This document shows positions 44,945 to 54,117 of a stretch of DNA of 64,000 nt, piece after piece (the first letter of the stretch is position 1; every line of letters begins with the position of its first letter). The translations under genes were made by a program, and so were the position numbers. The DNA lies in contig CAKRZX010000007.1 in the NCBI GenBank assembly GCA_934434555.1, positions 1 through 64,000 of the forward strand, given 5' to 3'. The notes beneath the pieces are model-generated. The model searched no databases. It saw only the letters and a list, made by a program, of their open reading frames with translations, and was not told the DNA's origin. The DNA is from an uncultured Clostridia bacterium. Lineage in GTDB: Bacteria > Bacillota > Clostridia > Christensenellales > QALW01.

Positions 44945-45565
44945 ATGCCCCAAATAACAAAAACAGAACGCCAAAAACATAACAGGGAAAGAGTGTCGGT
45001 GTTTGTCGACGGTGAATATGCATTTTCCGTTTTGGACGAAATTGCGGCAGTATATAAAATAGAATCAGGCAAAGACGTAAATTCTTTGCCCCTTGAAGAG
45101 ATGCAAAGCGAAGATGAATACTTATCGGCGATGAAAAAAGCGTATTCGGCAGTCTCTTCCGGAGCAAAAACCGCAAAGCAGATTAAAGACAAGCTTTTGC
45201 GCAGCGGATTTTCTTCTTCTGCGGTTGAAAGAGCAACGGCGCGGGTTGAAGAGAACGGATATATTGACGATGCCGCATACTGCGAGGACTTTCTGCGCAC
45301 TACGCTTTTGGGAAAGCGGGGGATAGAATATAAACTCCGTGCCCGCGGCGTAAGCAGTGAGATTATTTCGACGGCGCTTGAAAAACTTGATGAAGGCTTT
45401 TTTTATGAAAACGCAAAAAAAGTGCTTGATAAGAATGCAAGAAAACTGAGTGTACTTGCCGGCAGAGAAAAGAAAGCCAAAGCATACAGGATTCTTGAAC
45501 AGAACGGGTACGAAAGCGACGTTATCCGTGATGTGCTGGCTGATTTCGGGGATGATGAAGAATGA
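44945..45565 (+). CDS. recX: Regulatory protein RecX
   Basis: 206 residues from the ATG at 44945 behind AGGTGATGAT; an upstream GTG would place the start before the promoter. Three-helix RecX repeats: LRSGFSSSAVERATARVEENGYIDDA-type repeat at about 80-110 (YIDDAAYCEDFLR) and RILEQNGYESDVIRDVLADF at the end. RecX caps or destabilises RecA filaments. No recA in the window. ATGA overlap with the next gene. Confidence 0.92.
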   Translation: MPQITKTERQKHNRERVSVFVDGEYAFSVLDEIAAVYKIESGKDVNSLPLEEMQSEDEYLSAMKKAYSAVSSGAKTAKQIKDKLLRSGFSSSAVERATARVEENGYIDDAAYCEDFLRTTLLGKRGIEYKLRARGVSSEIISTALEKLDEGFFYENAKKVLDKNARKLSVLAGREKKAKAYRILEQNGYESDVIRDVLADFGDDEE

Positions 45566-46992
45566 AATACACAGTTAGGGCAGAAGAAATGTATGAGGCG
45601 GAAAACTCCGCTTTTGAAAAAGGCTTAAATAAAAAAGACGCAATGTTTTCTGCGGGCTGTGCCGTGTTTGAAAGGGTAAAACAGTATAAAAACGTGCTTG
45701 TGGTCGCGTTTTGCGGCAATAACGGGGGCGACGGCTTTGTCTGCGCGCAGAAACTGCGCGGGCAGGGTACAAAAACCGATGTTCTGCTTTTGGGGGACAC
45801 AAATAAGTTAAGTGAACATGCAAAGTTTTTTTATAATAAAGTAAAGGATTTGATTGTTGACAAGCCCCGCGGCGATTATGACTGCGTTGTTGACGCGCTT
45901 TTCGGCATAGGTTTTCACGGCTCTCTGGCGGGAAAAGCAAGGGAATATGCCGAACTTATAAACGGCTTTAAGGGCAGGGCGAAAATTGTTTCCGTGGATA
46001 TGCCGTCGGGGCTTGACGCGTTCGGACAGGCGGATTATGCGGTTTCCGCCGATGAAACCGTTACGTTTGCCGCAATTAAATACGGGCAGATTATCGGGCA
46101 CGGCGCGGATTACACGGGCGAAATTACTGTTGCCGATATTAAAATCAAAGCGGAAAGCGATTTGCTTTTTGTCGAAAAAGACGATATAAAGCCGCTGCTG
46201 CCGAAAATGAGCAGCACTGCACATAAAGGCACGCGGGGACATGTGGGCGTTATTGCGTCAAGTTTCGGTATGGAAGGCGCGGGAATGCTTTCGGCAATAT
46301 CCGCACTTCGGGCGTCCGCGGGCAAGGCAAGCCTGTGCGTGCCGGAAGAGTGCAAAGAGTTTTATTCTTCCCGTGCACCGGAAGTTATGCTTGCGGTACG
46401 CAAAAGTATTTCAGATACGGAAAATTTCATAAAGGATAAAGACGTTGTGGTTTTCGGTCCCGGAATAGGGAGAAATAAAAAAAACAATGAAGAACTGCTT
46501 GAATGTGTTCTTTCCTGCGGAAATATGCCGCTGATTATCGACGCTGACGGGCTGTATTATTTAACGCCCGAAAAACTGAAACAGGCAAACAGAACCGTAA
46601 TTTTAACGCCCCATATGGGCGAGGCGGCAAGGCTCTTTAATATAAGTATAAAGGAACTTATGCTTGATCCGAAAAAATACGCCGCGGAATTCTTTGATAA
46701 AACGGGTGCAACGGTGCTGCTTAAAAGTAATTTCAATCTTATAGCGGGCAAAAAGAATTATATAACGGTGTTCGGCTGCCCCGCAATGGCGACTGCGGGC
46801 AGCGGCGATGTGCTTTCGGGCATAGCGGGCGGGGCAATGTGCCTGACAAGGGATGCCGAAAGCGCCTGTCTGATTGCGACGTTTGTTCACGGTACCGCGG
46901 GAAGATACGCAATGAAGGAAAAAACGGAATACTCCGTCTGCGCGTCGGATATTTCGGAAAACATATATAAGGCATTCGGGGAACTTGTGTGA
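45562..46992 (+). CDS. nnr: Bifunctional NAD(P)H-hydrate epimerase/dehydratase
   Basis: 476 residues. N-terminal YjeF_N epimerase (to about 200): FCGNNGGDGFVCAQKL and VDMPSGLDA. C-terminal ADP-dependent dehydratase (about 215-476): STAHKGTRGHVGVIASS, VFGPGIGR, IIDADGLYYL, LTPHMGEAARL, ATAGSGDVLSGIAGG. It repairs hydrated NADH and NADPH. It is coupled to recX. Confidence 0.95.
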   Translation: MKYTVRAEEMYEAENSAFEKGLNKKDAMFSAGCAVFERVKQYKNVLVVAFCGNNGGDGFVCAQKLRGQGTKTDVLLLGDTNKLSEHAKFFYNKVKDLIVDKPRGDYDCVVDALFGIGFHGSLAGKAREYAELINGFKGRAKIVSVDMPSGLDAFGQADYAVSADETVTFAAIKYGQIIGHGADYTGEITVADIKIKAESDLLFVEKDDIKPLLPKMSSTAHKGTRGHVGVIASSFGMEGAGMLSAISALRASAGKASLCVPEECKEFYSSRAPEVMLAVRKSISDTENFIKDKDVVVFGPGIGRNKKNNEELLECVLSCGNMPLIIDADGLYYLTPEKLKQANRTVILTPHMGEAARLFNISIKELMLDPKKYAAEFFDKTGATVLLKSNFNLIAGKKNYITVFGCPAMATAGSGDVLSGIAGGAMCLTRDAESACLIATFVHGTAGRYAMKEKTEYSVCASDISENIYKAFGELV

Positions 46993-47035
46993 CGGCGCTT
47001 ATTTCACATTATAGGTAAAAGGAGATTTTATCAAA

Positions 47036-47506
47036 ATGAAAAAGGCATTAAAAATAACGGCAATTGTTGTTGCAGCAATTTTGCTTGCCTGTGCTGCTAT
47101 ATACGGTTCTGCGGCGGCGATTCTTGTGGGTGCGGCAAAGCGCGGCTTTGCGGTACAGAAATGGCTTTATGAAGAAGGTCCGTACGGGACAAGTCAGGTA
47201 TGGGAATCGGAAACGGTATACCTTGTAAGCGAAAAGAAGAACGATAATGCCGAGTACAAAGTCAGCGGATATGTTCTTTTTGACGGTTCGTGGCACAAGT
47301 TTGATTTCCTGAATTCAAGGCGAGGACTGATATACTTTGAAAACGAAGGCGAAGGTGTCGGACTGCGATGTGAAGTTAAGATAAAGAACGGAAAGATGAT
47401 TCTTGATGATTTTTATGATTACGGGAAAAAAGGAAAACCGGATATCGGCAAAGTCGTTCTGACAAAATGCGAAGACGAAAATTTCCGTCTGCCCTTTGAC
47501 GAATAA
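47036..47506 (+). CDS. Membrane-anchored protein of unknown function
   Basis: 156 residues with AAAGGAG before the ATG. One N-terminal hydrophobic helix (about 5-35, Ala-rich) and a small beta-rich outer domain (KVSGYVLFDGSWHKFDFLNS, LRCEVKIKNGKMIL). No family recognised. It lies 43 bases after the NAD(P)HX repair gene and ends in its own terminator. Confidence 0.65.
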   Translation: MKKALKITAIVVAAILLACAAIYGSAAAILVGAAKRGFAVQKWLYEEGPYGTSQVWESETVYLVSEKKNDNAEYKVSGYVLFDGSWHKFDFLNSRRGLIYFENEGEGVGLRCEVKIKNGKMILDDFYDYGKKGKPDIGKVVLTKCEDENFRLPFDE

Positions 47507-47514
47507 TTTAAGAG

Positions 47515-47547
47515 GACCTGTCCCTACCCGGGGAGAGGTCTTTTTTT
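47515..47547 (+). terminator. Terminator after the 47036 gene
   Basis: GACCT (47515-47519) pairs with AGGTC (47536-47540) around an inner TCCC/GGGA stem, then seven T. Confidence 0.8.
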
Positions 47548-47575
47548 GCATATATTCACCCGTCAAATGAGTTTT

Positions 47576-47661
47576 TATGCATAAAAAAACGAATAATATG
47601 CATAAAAAACCGCCTTTCACAAAAAAATATAAAAATTTTTGAGTATTTATGCAAAAAACGC
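47576..47661 (+). promoter_or_regulatory. Three operator-like repeats before the amino-acid ABC operon
   Basis: TATGCATAAAAAAAC (47576), TATGCATAAAAAACC (47597) and TATGCAAAAAACGC (47648). The first two are 21 bases apart (two helical turns) and the third is 51 bases further, ending at the -35 box. This is a plausible binding array for a repressor of amino-acid uptake. Confidence 0.55.
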
Positions 47662-47689
47662 TTGACAGATACAAAAAGCGTGATATAAT
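47662..47689 (+). promoter_or_regulatory. Promoter of the amino-acid ABC operon
   Basis: TTGACA (47662-47667), 16-base spacer, TATAAT (47684-47689). Confidence 0.88.
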
Positions 47690-47737
47690 AGGCTCATAAA
47701 TCAGCGGCAGGACCGCAGAAATAAAGAGGTAGAAAAA

Positions 47738-48532
47738 ATGAAAAAAGCAGTTTCAATGATAATGGCGGCGGCTCTTGTCGCAGTAAGCGTATTTGCGTTT
47801 TCCGGATGCGGACAGAAGAATACCACAACAGGCGGAGCGGACGCCACGGCAACAGCTCCCGCAAAAAAACCGAAGATAGTTATGGGTACAAACGCTTCGT
47901 TCCCTCCCTATGAGTATGTTGACGATTCAGGCAACATCGTAGGTATCGATGCCGAGGCGGCAGCGGCTATCGCCGACAAGATGGGTTATGAACTTGAAAT
48001 AAAGGACATGGACTTCAACGCGCTTATTACGGCGGTTCAGTCAAACACCATCGACTTCGCAATGGCGGGTATGACCGTCTCGGAAGAGCGTCTTCAATCC
48101 GTAAACTTCTCCGACACCTATGCAAAAGGCGTACAGTCCATAATTGTTAAAGAAGATTCCGACATCAAAGATGCTGACGGACTTGCAGGCAAGAAAATCG
48201 GCGTTCAGGCAGGTACCACCGGCTGGAAATACTGCACCGATGATTTCGGTCAGGAAAACGTTAAAGAATACGACAACGGTTCGTTGGCAGTAGCGGCTCT
48301 TTTAAACGGTCAGGTTGACTGTGTTGTTATTGATAATGAACCCGCCAAGAACTATGTTGCGGCAAATGCCGGCCTTAAAATCCTTGACACAGCCTATGCC
48401 GACGAAGATTACGCAATTGCTGTTGCAAAAGACAATGACGAACTTCTTAACAAAATCAACGCTGCACTGAAAAAACTTAAAGAATCAGGCGAATTGCAGA
48501 AGATTGTTGACAAGTACATCAAAGCAAACTAA
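47738..48532 (+). CDS. Amino-acid ABC transporter substrate-binding lipoprotein
   Basis: 264 residues behind AAAGAGGTAG. Signal with lipobox FSGC (Cys near 25), then the family 3 solute-binding fold: VMGTNASFPPYEYVDDSGNI, VGIDAEAAAAIADKMG, MTVSEERLQSVNFSDTY, GKKIGVQAGTT and a final hinge half. It binds a polar amino acid outside the membrane and delivers it to the permease encoded next. The substrate is not certain. Confidence 0.95.
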   Translation: MKKAVSMIMAAALVAVSVFAFSGCGQKNTTTGGADATATAPAKKPKIVMGTNASFPPYEYVDDSGNIVGIDAEAAAAIADKMGYELEIKDMDFNALITAVQSNTIDFAMAGMTVSEERLQSVNFSDTYAKGVQSIIVKEDSDIKDADGLAGKKIGVQAGTTGWKYCTDDFGQENVKEYDNGSLAVAALLNGQVDCVVIDNEPAKNYVAANAGLKILDTAYADEDYAIAVAKDNDELLNKINAALKKLKESGELQKIVDKYIKAN

Positions 48533-48595
48533 GGCACTTTGTTTTTAAGGGACGGAATCTTCCGCCCCTTTATACTGTTTTTTTAGGAGAATATC

Positions 48596-49378
48596 GTGGA
48601 AACTTTTATTACCTTTGCAAAATGGCTTGAAACGGCTCCCGGCTGGATTGCGGGGCTGCCCGAATGGCTGCAAAATCTTTTGTATCAACTTTGGCAGACG
48701 TTTATTTACGGCGACCGTTGGAAATTCTTTGTCAGCGGGCTTAAAGTTACTTTTATCGTAACTCTGGGCGCGCTTGCAATGGGCGTTGTTATCGGTCTTA
48801 TAGTGGGCATTATCCGTACCGCTCACGATTCCCGCGAAGATGAAAAACGTTCGGTCATTCTTATAATACTTAATAAAATATGCCAAGTGTACCTTACCGT
48901 TATCCGCGGAACGCCCATGATGGTGCAACTGCTCATTATGGGATTCGTAATTATGGTTCCCAAAACCGAGAGCGGCACCGTGGCGTGCGGAATTGTAACG
49001 CTTGGCATTAACTCCGGCGCGTACGTTGCCGAAATTGCCCGTTCGGGTATAATGAGCATAAGCAAGGGACAGACCGAGGCGGGCAGGTCGCTGGGTCTTA
49101 ACTATGCGCAGACGATGTGGTACATCATCATTCCTCAGGCGATAAAGAACATTCTTCCCGCTTTGGGCAACGAAATGATAACTCTGCTTAAAGATACGTC
49201 GCTTGTTTCGGTTATCGCCTTGCGCGATGTTACCAAACAGGCGCAGAATATTATGAGCAAGACCTATCAGGCATTGGTTCCCTACATAAGCCTTGCGATA
49301 ATCTATCTTGTAATAGTTATGATACTTTCAAAACTTCTCAGTCTGCTTGAAAGGAGGTTGCGTAAGAGTGACAAATAG
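48596..49378 (+). CDS. Amino-acid ABC transporter permease
   Basis: 260 residues from a GTG behind TTAGGAGAATATC. A His/Glu/Gln-type permease: five to six helices, [19 protein letters not shown], and the [23 protein letters not shown] loop that contacts the ATPase. An extra amphipathic N-terminal stretch (about 35 residues, Trp-rich: [17 protein letters not shown]) precedes the first helix. It is the second gene of the operon. Confidence 0.94.
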   Translation: METFITFAKWLETAPGWIAGLPEWLQNLLYQLWQTFIYGDRWKFFVSGLKVTFIVTLGALAMGVVIGLIVGIIRTAHDSREDEKRSVILIILNKICQVYLTVIRGTPMMVQLLIMGFVIMVPKTESGTVACGIVTLGINSGAYVAEIARSGIMSISKGQTEAGRSLGLNYAQTMWYIIIPQAIKNILPALGNEMITLLKDTSLVSVIALRDVTKQAQNIMSKTYQALVPYISLAIIYLVIVMILSKLLSLLERRLRKSDK

Positions 49379-50108
49379 CGAAACCCTTATCAAAGTTGAA
49401 AATCTGCAAAAGTCTTTCGGCGATATTCACGTGCTTAAAGGCATTGACAACGAAATTAAACGAGGCGAAGTGGTTGTTGTAATCGGACCGTCAGGGTCGG
49501 GAAAATCCACGTTTTTAAGGTGCCTTAATCTGCTTGAAAAGCCTACGGGCGGCAAAATCCTGTTTGAGGGCGTTGACATCACAGATAAAAAAACGGATAT
49601 AAATCTTCACCGTCAGAAAATGGGTATGGTGTTTCAGCAGTTTAACCTGTTTCCGCATATGACCATACTTAAAAATATGACGCTTGCGCCGATAAAAATA
49701 AAAAAAATGCCCAAGGCGGAAGCCGAGGCGCAGGCAATGAAACTGCTTGAACGCGTAGGGCTTGCCGACAGGGCAAACGCATACCCGAATCAACTTTCGG
49801 GCGGGCAGAAACAGCGTGTGGCAATAGTGCGAGCGCTGTGCATGAATCCCGACGTTATGCTTTTTGACGAGCCAACAAGCGCTCTTGACCCGGAAATGGT
49901 AGGTGAGGTGCTTGAAGTTATGAAAGAACTTGCGGAAGACGGAATGACAATGGTGTGCGTTACCCACGAAATGGGCTTTGCCCGCGAGGTAAGCAACAGG
50001 GTACTGTTTATAGATAACGGAATCATTGAGGAAGAGGGAACACCGGAGCAGATATTCTCCGAACCCAAAAGCCCCAGGCTTAAAGACTTTTTAAGTAAAG
50101 TGCTGTAA
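49368..50108 (+). CDS. Amino-acid ABC transporter ATP-binding protein
   Basis: 246 residues from the GTG at 49368, seven bases after AAAGGAGG and overlapping the permease end. Walker [11 protein letters not shown]-loop [11 protein letters not shown], signature [11 protein letters not shown], Walker [13 protein letters not shown]-loop VTHEMGFA. It powers the importer of genes 47738 and 48596 (GlnQ type). Confidence 0.96.
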   Translation: MTNSETLIKVENLQKSFGDIHVLKGIDNEIKRGEVVVVIGPSGSGKSTFLRCLNLLEKPTGGKILFEGVDITDKKTDINLHRQKMGMVFQQFNLFPHMTILKNMTLAPIKIKKMPKAEAEAQAMKLLERVGLADRANAYPNQLSGGQKQRVAIVRALCMNPDVMLFDEPTSALDPEMVGEVLEVMKELAEDGMTMVCVTHEMGFAREVSNRVLFIDNGIIEEEGTPEQIFSEPKSPRLKDFLSKVL

Positions 50109-50127
50109 TGCCTAGCGATATTTCTTT

Positions 50128-50158
50128 GCGATACGGAAAATGACCGTATCGCTTTTTT
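50128..50158 (+). terminator. Terminator of the amino-acid ABC operon
   Basis: GCGATACGG (50128-50136) pairs with CCGTATCGC (50144-50152), then six T. Confidence 0.92.
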
Positions 50159-50210
50159 ATATAAAAAATCGGCACGGATTCAATATCCGCGCCGAAAATT
50201 TTATACGCAA

Positions 50211-51587
50211 TTAAAATGTGAGTTTTGACTTGATGAAATCGGCAACTTCTTCAACGGGAAGAGTAATCTGACCCATTGTGTCGCGGTCGCGCACGGTAAC
50301 GGTGCCTTTTTCAAGAGTGTCAAAGTCAACGGTTACGCAGTAGGGAGTGCCGTTTTCGTCCTGACGGCGGTAACGCTTGCCGATTGAGCCCGCCTCATCG
50401 TAATCAACGGGGAAGTACTTGGCAAGTTGTGCGTGAATTTCAAGCGCCTTTTCGGAAAGTTTCTTCTGTAAGGGAAGTACCGCACACTTATAGGGCGCAA
50501 GCACGGGGTGCAGATGAAGTACATTTCGCACATCGCCGTTTTCAAGAGTTTCCTCTTCAAAGGCGTTGCACAGGAACGCAAGGGTAACTCGGTCGGCACC
50601 GAGAGAGGGCTCAACGCAGTAGGGAACATATTTTTCGTTTGTTACCGGGTCAAGATACTCCATATTTTCGCCGCTGTGGTTCATATGCTGTTTAAGGTCG
50701 TAGTCGGTTCTGTCGGCAACGCCCCAAAGTTCGCCCCAGCCGAAGGGAAACAGGAATTCAAAGTCGGTAGTCGCTTTTGAATAGAACGCAAGTTCTTCCT
50801 TGCTGTGGTCGCGCAGACGGAGCGATTCTTCCTTTATACCCAAATCAAGCAGCCACTTTTTGCAGAACGAGCGCCAGTATTCAAACCATTCAAGGTCGGT
50901 GCCGGGTTTGCAGAAGAATTCAAGTTCCATCTGCTCAAACTCACGGGTTCTGAAAGTAAAGTTGCCGGGAGTGATTTCGTTACGGAACGATTTACCTACC
51001 TGGCATATGCCGAAAGGAACTTTCTTGCGCGTGGTGCGCTGAACGTTCTTGAAGTTTACGAAAATGCCCTGCGCGGTTTCGGGACGGAGATAAACTGTTG
51101 AGGACGAATCCTCGGTAACGCCCTGGAAAGTTTTGAACATAAGGTTAAACTGACGAATGCCCGTCCAGTCGTTTTTGCCGCAGTCGGGGCAAACGATGTT
51201 ATGTTCCTTTATATATTCTTCCATTTCCTTATTGCTCCAACCGTCAACAACCATATCGGTGCCTTTTTCGTGGTTGAAATCTTCAATAAGTTTGTCGGCA
51301 CGGTATCTTGACTTACAGGCTTTGCAGTCCATAAGCGGGTCTGAGAATCCGCCTACGTGACCCGACGCAACCCATACTTCGGGGTTCATTAAAATAGCAC
51401 AGTCAACACCCACGTTGTAGGGACTTTCCTGTACAAATTTCTGCCACCAAGCCTTTTTTACGTTGTTTTTAAGCTCAACGCCCAAAGGACCGTAATCCCA
51501 TGTGTTTGCAAGACCGCCGTATATTTCGCTTCCGGGAAATATAAAACCCTTGCCCTTGCAAAGAGAGATTATTTTTTCCATATCCAT
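50211..51587 (-). CDS. glyQS: Glycine--tRNA ligase, single-chain type
   Basis: 458 residues from the ATG at 51587 behind GGAGGAATATTACT. Class II enzyme of the alpha2 (eukaryote/Gram-positive) type: [18 protein letters not shown] start, motif 2 [20 protein letters not shown], motif 3 [10 protein letters not shown], plus a [11 protein letters not shown] zinc-like loop. C-terminal anticodon-binding domain from about 365. It charges tRNA-Gly. Confidence 0.97.
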   Translation of the reverse strand: MDMEKIISLCKGKGFIFPGSEIYGGLANTWDYGPLGVELKNNVKKAWWQKFVQESPYNVGVDCAILMNPEVWVASGHVGGFSDPLMDCKACKSRYRADKLIEDFNHEKGTDMVVDGWSNKEMEEYIKEHNIVCPDCGKNDWTGIRQFNLMFKTFQGVTEDSSSTVYLRPETAQGIFVNFKNVQRTTRKKVPFGICQVGKSFRNEITPGNFTFRTREFEQMELEFFCKPGTDLEWFEYWRSFCKKWLLDLGIKEESLRLRDHSKEELAFYSKATTDFEFLFPFGWGELWGVADRTDYDLKQHMNHSGENMEYLDPVTNEKYVPYCVEPSLGADRVTLAFLCNAFEEETLENGDVRNVLHLHPVLAPYKCAVLPLQKKLSEKALEIHAQLAKYFPVDYDEAGSIGKRYRRQDENGTPYCVTVDFDTLEKGTVTVRDRDTMGQITLPVEEVADFIKSKLTF

Positions 51588-51626
51588 AGTAATATTCCTC
51601 CGTGTAATCAATAAAATTATAATAAC

Positions 51627-51654
51627 ATTATATGCATAATCCGAATTATGTCAA
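51627..51654 (-). promoter_or_regulatory. Promoter of glyQS
   Basis: On the minus strand TTGACA (51654-51649), 16-base spacer, TATAAT (51632-51627). No T-box leader is present between it and the gene. Confidence 0.85.
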
Positions 51655-51766
51655 TTAAAAGTGCTCAAAAAAGAAAAAATTGAGGTCAAAAAAAACCGGG
51701 GCACCACATATTGTGCCGCAAATTATTTTGTATTGATAAAATATTAAAAAATAAAGAAAAAAACTA

Positions 51767-51796
51767 TTGACTTTTTGGATTCAGGTGTAGTATAAT
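51767..51796 (+). promoter_or_regulatory. Promoter of the 51829 gene
   Basis: TTGACT (51767-51772), 18-base spacer, TATAAT (51791-51796). Confidence 0.82.
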
Positions 51797-51828
51797 CATT
51801 ATCAGAAAGTAATTTGGAGGTCAAATTT

Positions 51829-53382
51829 ATGAAAAAAATACTTGTAGCCTTAACGGCTGCGTGCATTGCATTCTCGTGCTTCGGCACGGTTGCTTTTGCA
51901 GACGGCGAAAACGAAACTGCCGCCGAAAAGAAACAGGTTGAAAGCCTTGTAGGTATGTACTATATGCAGGGCGAAAGCGGACACGGATACATGGTAGACG
52001 GTTTGGAATATGTCGATGAAGTTGACTATACCGCCGCAGACGCTATTGCCAAGGCAATAACGGGAACAAACAGAGTTCCTTTCTATGCTACCGAGAAAGA
52101 CGGCAGCGTATTCTTTGACAGATTCGCTCAGGCTACGTTCATTTCGGAAATCAACTATGCCGCAAAAGCAGGTATTGATTTCATTGCATACAAGTATCAT
52201 GCAGGTTATAAGACCGACGCTTCAGGCAGCAAAGTATCGCTTACCTATATGAACAACCAACTTAAACTTCATTCAACTCTCGGCACACAGGCCAACGCGT
52301 TTATCAAAGAAATGCCCTATGCCATCGTGCTTGACGGCGAAGTTGAAACGGGTGATGCAGAAACCATCGTTAAGGGCTACCTTATCTGCGCGGGTTATCT
52401 TACCGCTTCCGACGGCCGCCCCGTTGTATTCATTGAATGGAATGACAACATCACCAAGGTAATAGAAACATTTAATAAAAGACTTAAAAAGTATGTTGCA
52501 GACGGCGCAAACCCCAAGAAAACCACAGTACCCAAAACGCAGCTTAACGACGATGTTGAGGCTATGTACGTAGTTGCTCTTAATGCTCCCTCGTATGCCG
52601 AGGCTGTTGCGGCAGGCTGCGATGCGGTTTCGTGGCTCGGCGGCGAAGGCAAAGGCGGCGAGGCTTATACCGAGATGACTGCCAGGGTTGAGGCTAACTG
52701 GAAGAACGGCGATAAAGTTGTTCCCAACGTTGTAGTAGGTTATGATAAGACCGACCTTGCCGATAACCCCATCGAAATCAAAGCAAAGAAGAATACAAGA
52801 GCGAAAGAGCAAACCGTTCGTTATTCAGCAACCGGAACGAAGGAAGATTATGTTGCGGCGGCTACTCCCGAAGAGTTTACCGCTCACCTTACCAACGCTG
52901 TTGCCACCGCCAACAAGCCCGCAGAGTTCTCGGCTGTTATGGTATACGCTTGGGATGACCTTACCGGCGGCGCAATACTTTGCCCCACTCAGACCGACAA
53001 GGCAAATCAGTACGAATATTCCTACCTTACCGCTATGAGAAAATATCTCTACGGTAACGACAATTTCAACCTTGATGAGAAGACCGGACTTGAACTTGTT
53101 AAGTATGACAACACCGGCAACATCATTAAGACCGATAATAACGGAACAGTAACCGTTGAAAAGAACGGCGAAATTATTTCAAAAACCGACAAGGACGGCA
53201 ACGACCTTCTTGCGGTTACACCCGCTCCCACAGGCGATAACAAAGGAACAACCGATACCGCAAGCTCGCCCAACTGGGTGCTTATCGGCTGCATTGCAGG
53301 CGGCGTTGTGGTAGTTGCTGTTGTAGCAATAATCATTGCTGTTTCGGCAAAAAAGAAAAAACCCGCCGACAAGGCTGAATAA
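51829..53382 (+). CDS. Secreted, C-terminally membrane-anchored GH99/WbsX-like protein
   Basis: 517 residues from the ATG at 51829 behind TTGGAGG. Signal peptide ending VAFA (about 25). The outer domain (about 40-405) has a barrel-like order recalling GH99-like/WbsX proteins: VGMYYMQGE start, INYAAKAGIDFIAYKYHAGY, PVVFIEWNDN and a final MVYAWDDLTGGAILCPTQTD. A Gly/Lys/Thr-rich stretch precedes a C-terminal membrane helix (about 485-507) and a KKKK stop-transfer tail. It has its own promoter and terminator. The enzyme activity is not certain; the usual catalytic carboxylates cannot be assigned by eye. Confidence 0.65.
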   Translation: MKKILVALTAACIAFSCFGTVAFADGENETAAEKKQVESLVGMYYMQGESGHGYMVDGLEYVDEVDYTAADAIAKAITGTNRVPFYATEKDGSVFFDRFAQATFISEINYAAKAGIDFIAYKYHAGYKTDASGSKVSLTYMNNQLKLHSTLGTQANAFIKEMPYAIVLDGEVETGDAETIVKGYLICAGYLTASDGRPVVFIEWNDNITKVIETFNKRLKKYVADGANPKKTTVPKTQLNDDVEAMYVVALNAPSYAEAVAAGCDAVSWLGGEGKGGEAYTEMTARVEANWKNGDKVVPNVVVGYDKTDLADNPIEIKAKKNTRAKEQTVRYSATGTKEDYVAAATPEEFTAHLTNAVATANKPAEFSAVMVYAWDDLTGGAILCPTQTDKANQYEYSYLTAMRKYLYGNDNFNLDEKTGLELVKYDNTGNIIKTDNNGTVTVEKNGEIISKTDKDGNDLLAVTPAPTGDNKGTTDTASSPNWVLIGCIAGGVVVVAVVAIIIAVSAKKKKPADKAE

Positions 53383-53399
53383 AACAAATTGAAGTTGTT

Positions 53400-53435
53400 G
53401 AGCCGTCCCGATAAAAAAGGGACGGCTCATTTTTT
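53400..53435 (+). terminator. Terminator after the 51829 gene
   Basis: GAGCCGTCCC (53400-53409) pairs with GGGACGGCTC (53419-53428), then ATTTTTT; it ends just before nth. Confidence 0.92.
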
Positions 53436-53441
53436 GAAGTT

Positions 53442-54083
53442 ATGAACAGAAAAAAAGCAGAACTTATTTTAGACGAACTTGAAAAACTTTATCCCGATGC
53501 GGACTGCGAACTTGAATTTTCCTCGCCGTATCAACTGCTTGTTGCGGTAATGCTTTCGGCGCAGTGCACGGATAAGCGGGTGAATATCGTAACGCGCGAA
53601 CTGTTTAAGGATTACGGCACGCCTGAAAAAATGATTACACTTACGCAGTCCGAACTTGAACAGAAAATTTTTTCCTGCGGATTTTATAAGAATAAAGCAA
53701 AAAATATACTTGAAACAACTGATATTATTCTTAAACGGTATAACGGAAACGTGCCGGAAAATTTTGAAGAATTGCGCGAACTTCCGGGCGTGGGCAGAAA
53801 AACCGCAAATGTTGTGGCGGCAATAGCGTTTTCGCGCCCCGCAATAGCGGTTGACACACACGTATTCCGCGTTTCAAACAGAATAGGACTTGCAAAAGCA
53901 AAAAATGTGCTTGATACCGAACTTCAACTTCAAAAGAATCTGCCCGAAAACAGGTGGATAAAGGCACATCACGCAATTTTGTGGCACGGGCGCAGATGCT
54001 GTTCGTCACAGAAACCCAAATGCGAAACCTGCCCCGTAAATAAGCAGTGCGATTATTTCCGGCACTTGCCAAAGAGCAAATGA
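53442..54083 (+). CDS. nth: Endonuclease III
   Basis: 213 residues. Helix-hairpin-helix LPGVGRKTANVV with catalytic Lys, VDTHVFRVSNR with catalytic Asp, and the C-x6-C-x2-C-x5-C iron-sulfur loop at the C-terminus (CCSSQKPKCETCPVNKQC). It removes oxidised pyrimidines and cuts abasic sites. The start sits seven bases after a terminator with only a weak GAAG site, so its promoter may lie inside the upstream gene. Confidence 0.95.
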   Translation: MNRKKAELILDELEKLYPDADCELEFSSPYQLLVAVMLSAQCTDKRVNIVTRELFKDYGTPEKMITLTQSELEQKIFSCGFYKNKAKNILETTDIILKRYNGNVPENFEELRELPGVGRKTANVVAAIAFSRPAIAVDTHVFRVSNRIGLAKAKNVLDTELQLQKNLPENRWIKAHHAILWHGRRCCSSQKPKCETCPVNKQCDYFRHLPKSK

Positions 54084-54117
54084 TGTGGTAAAATACGTTC
54101 ATTGAGGAGATAAGTTT

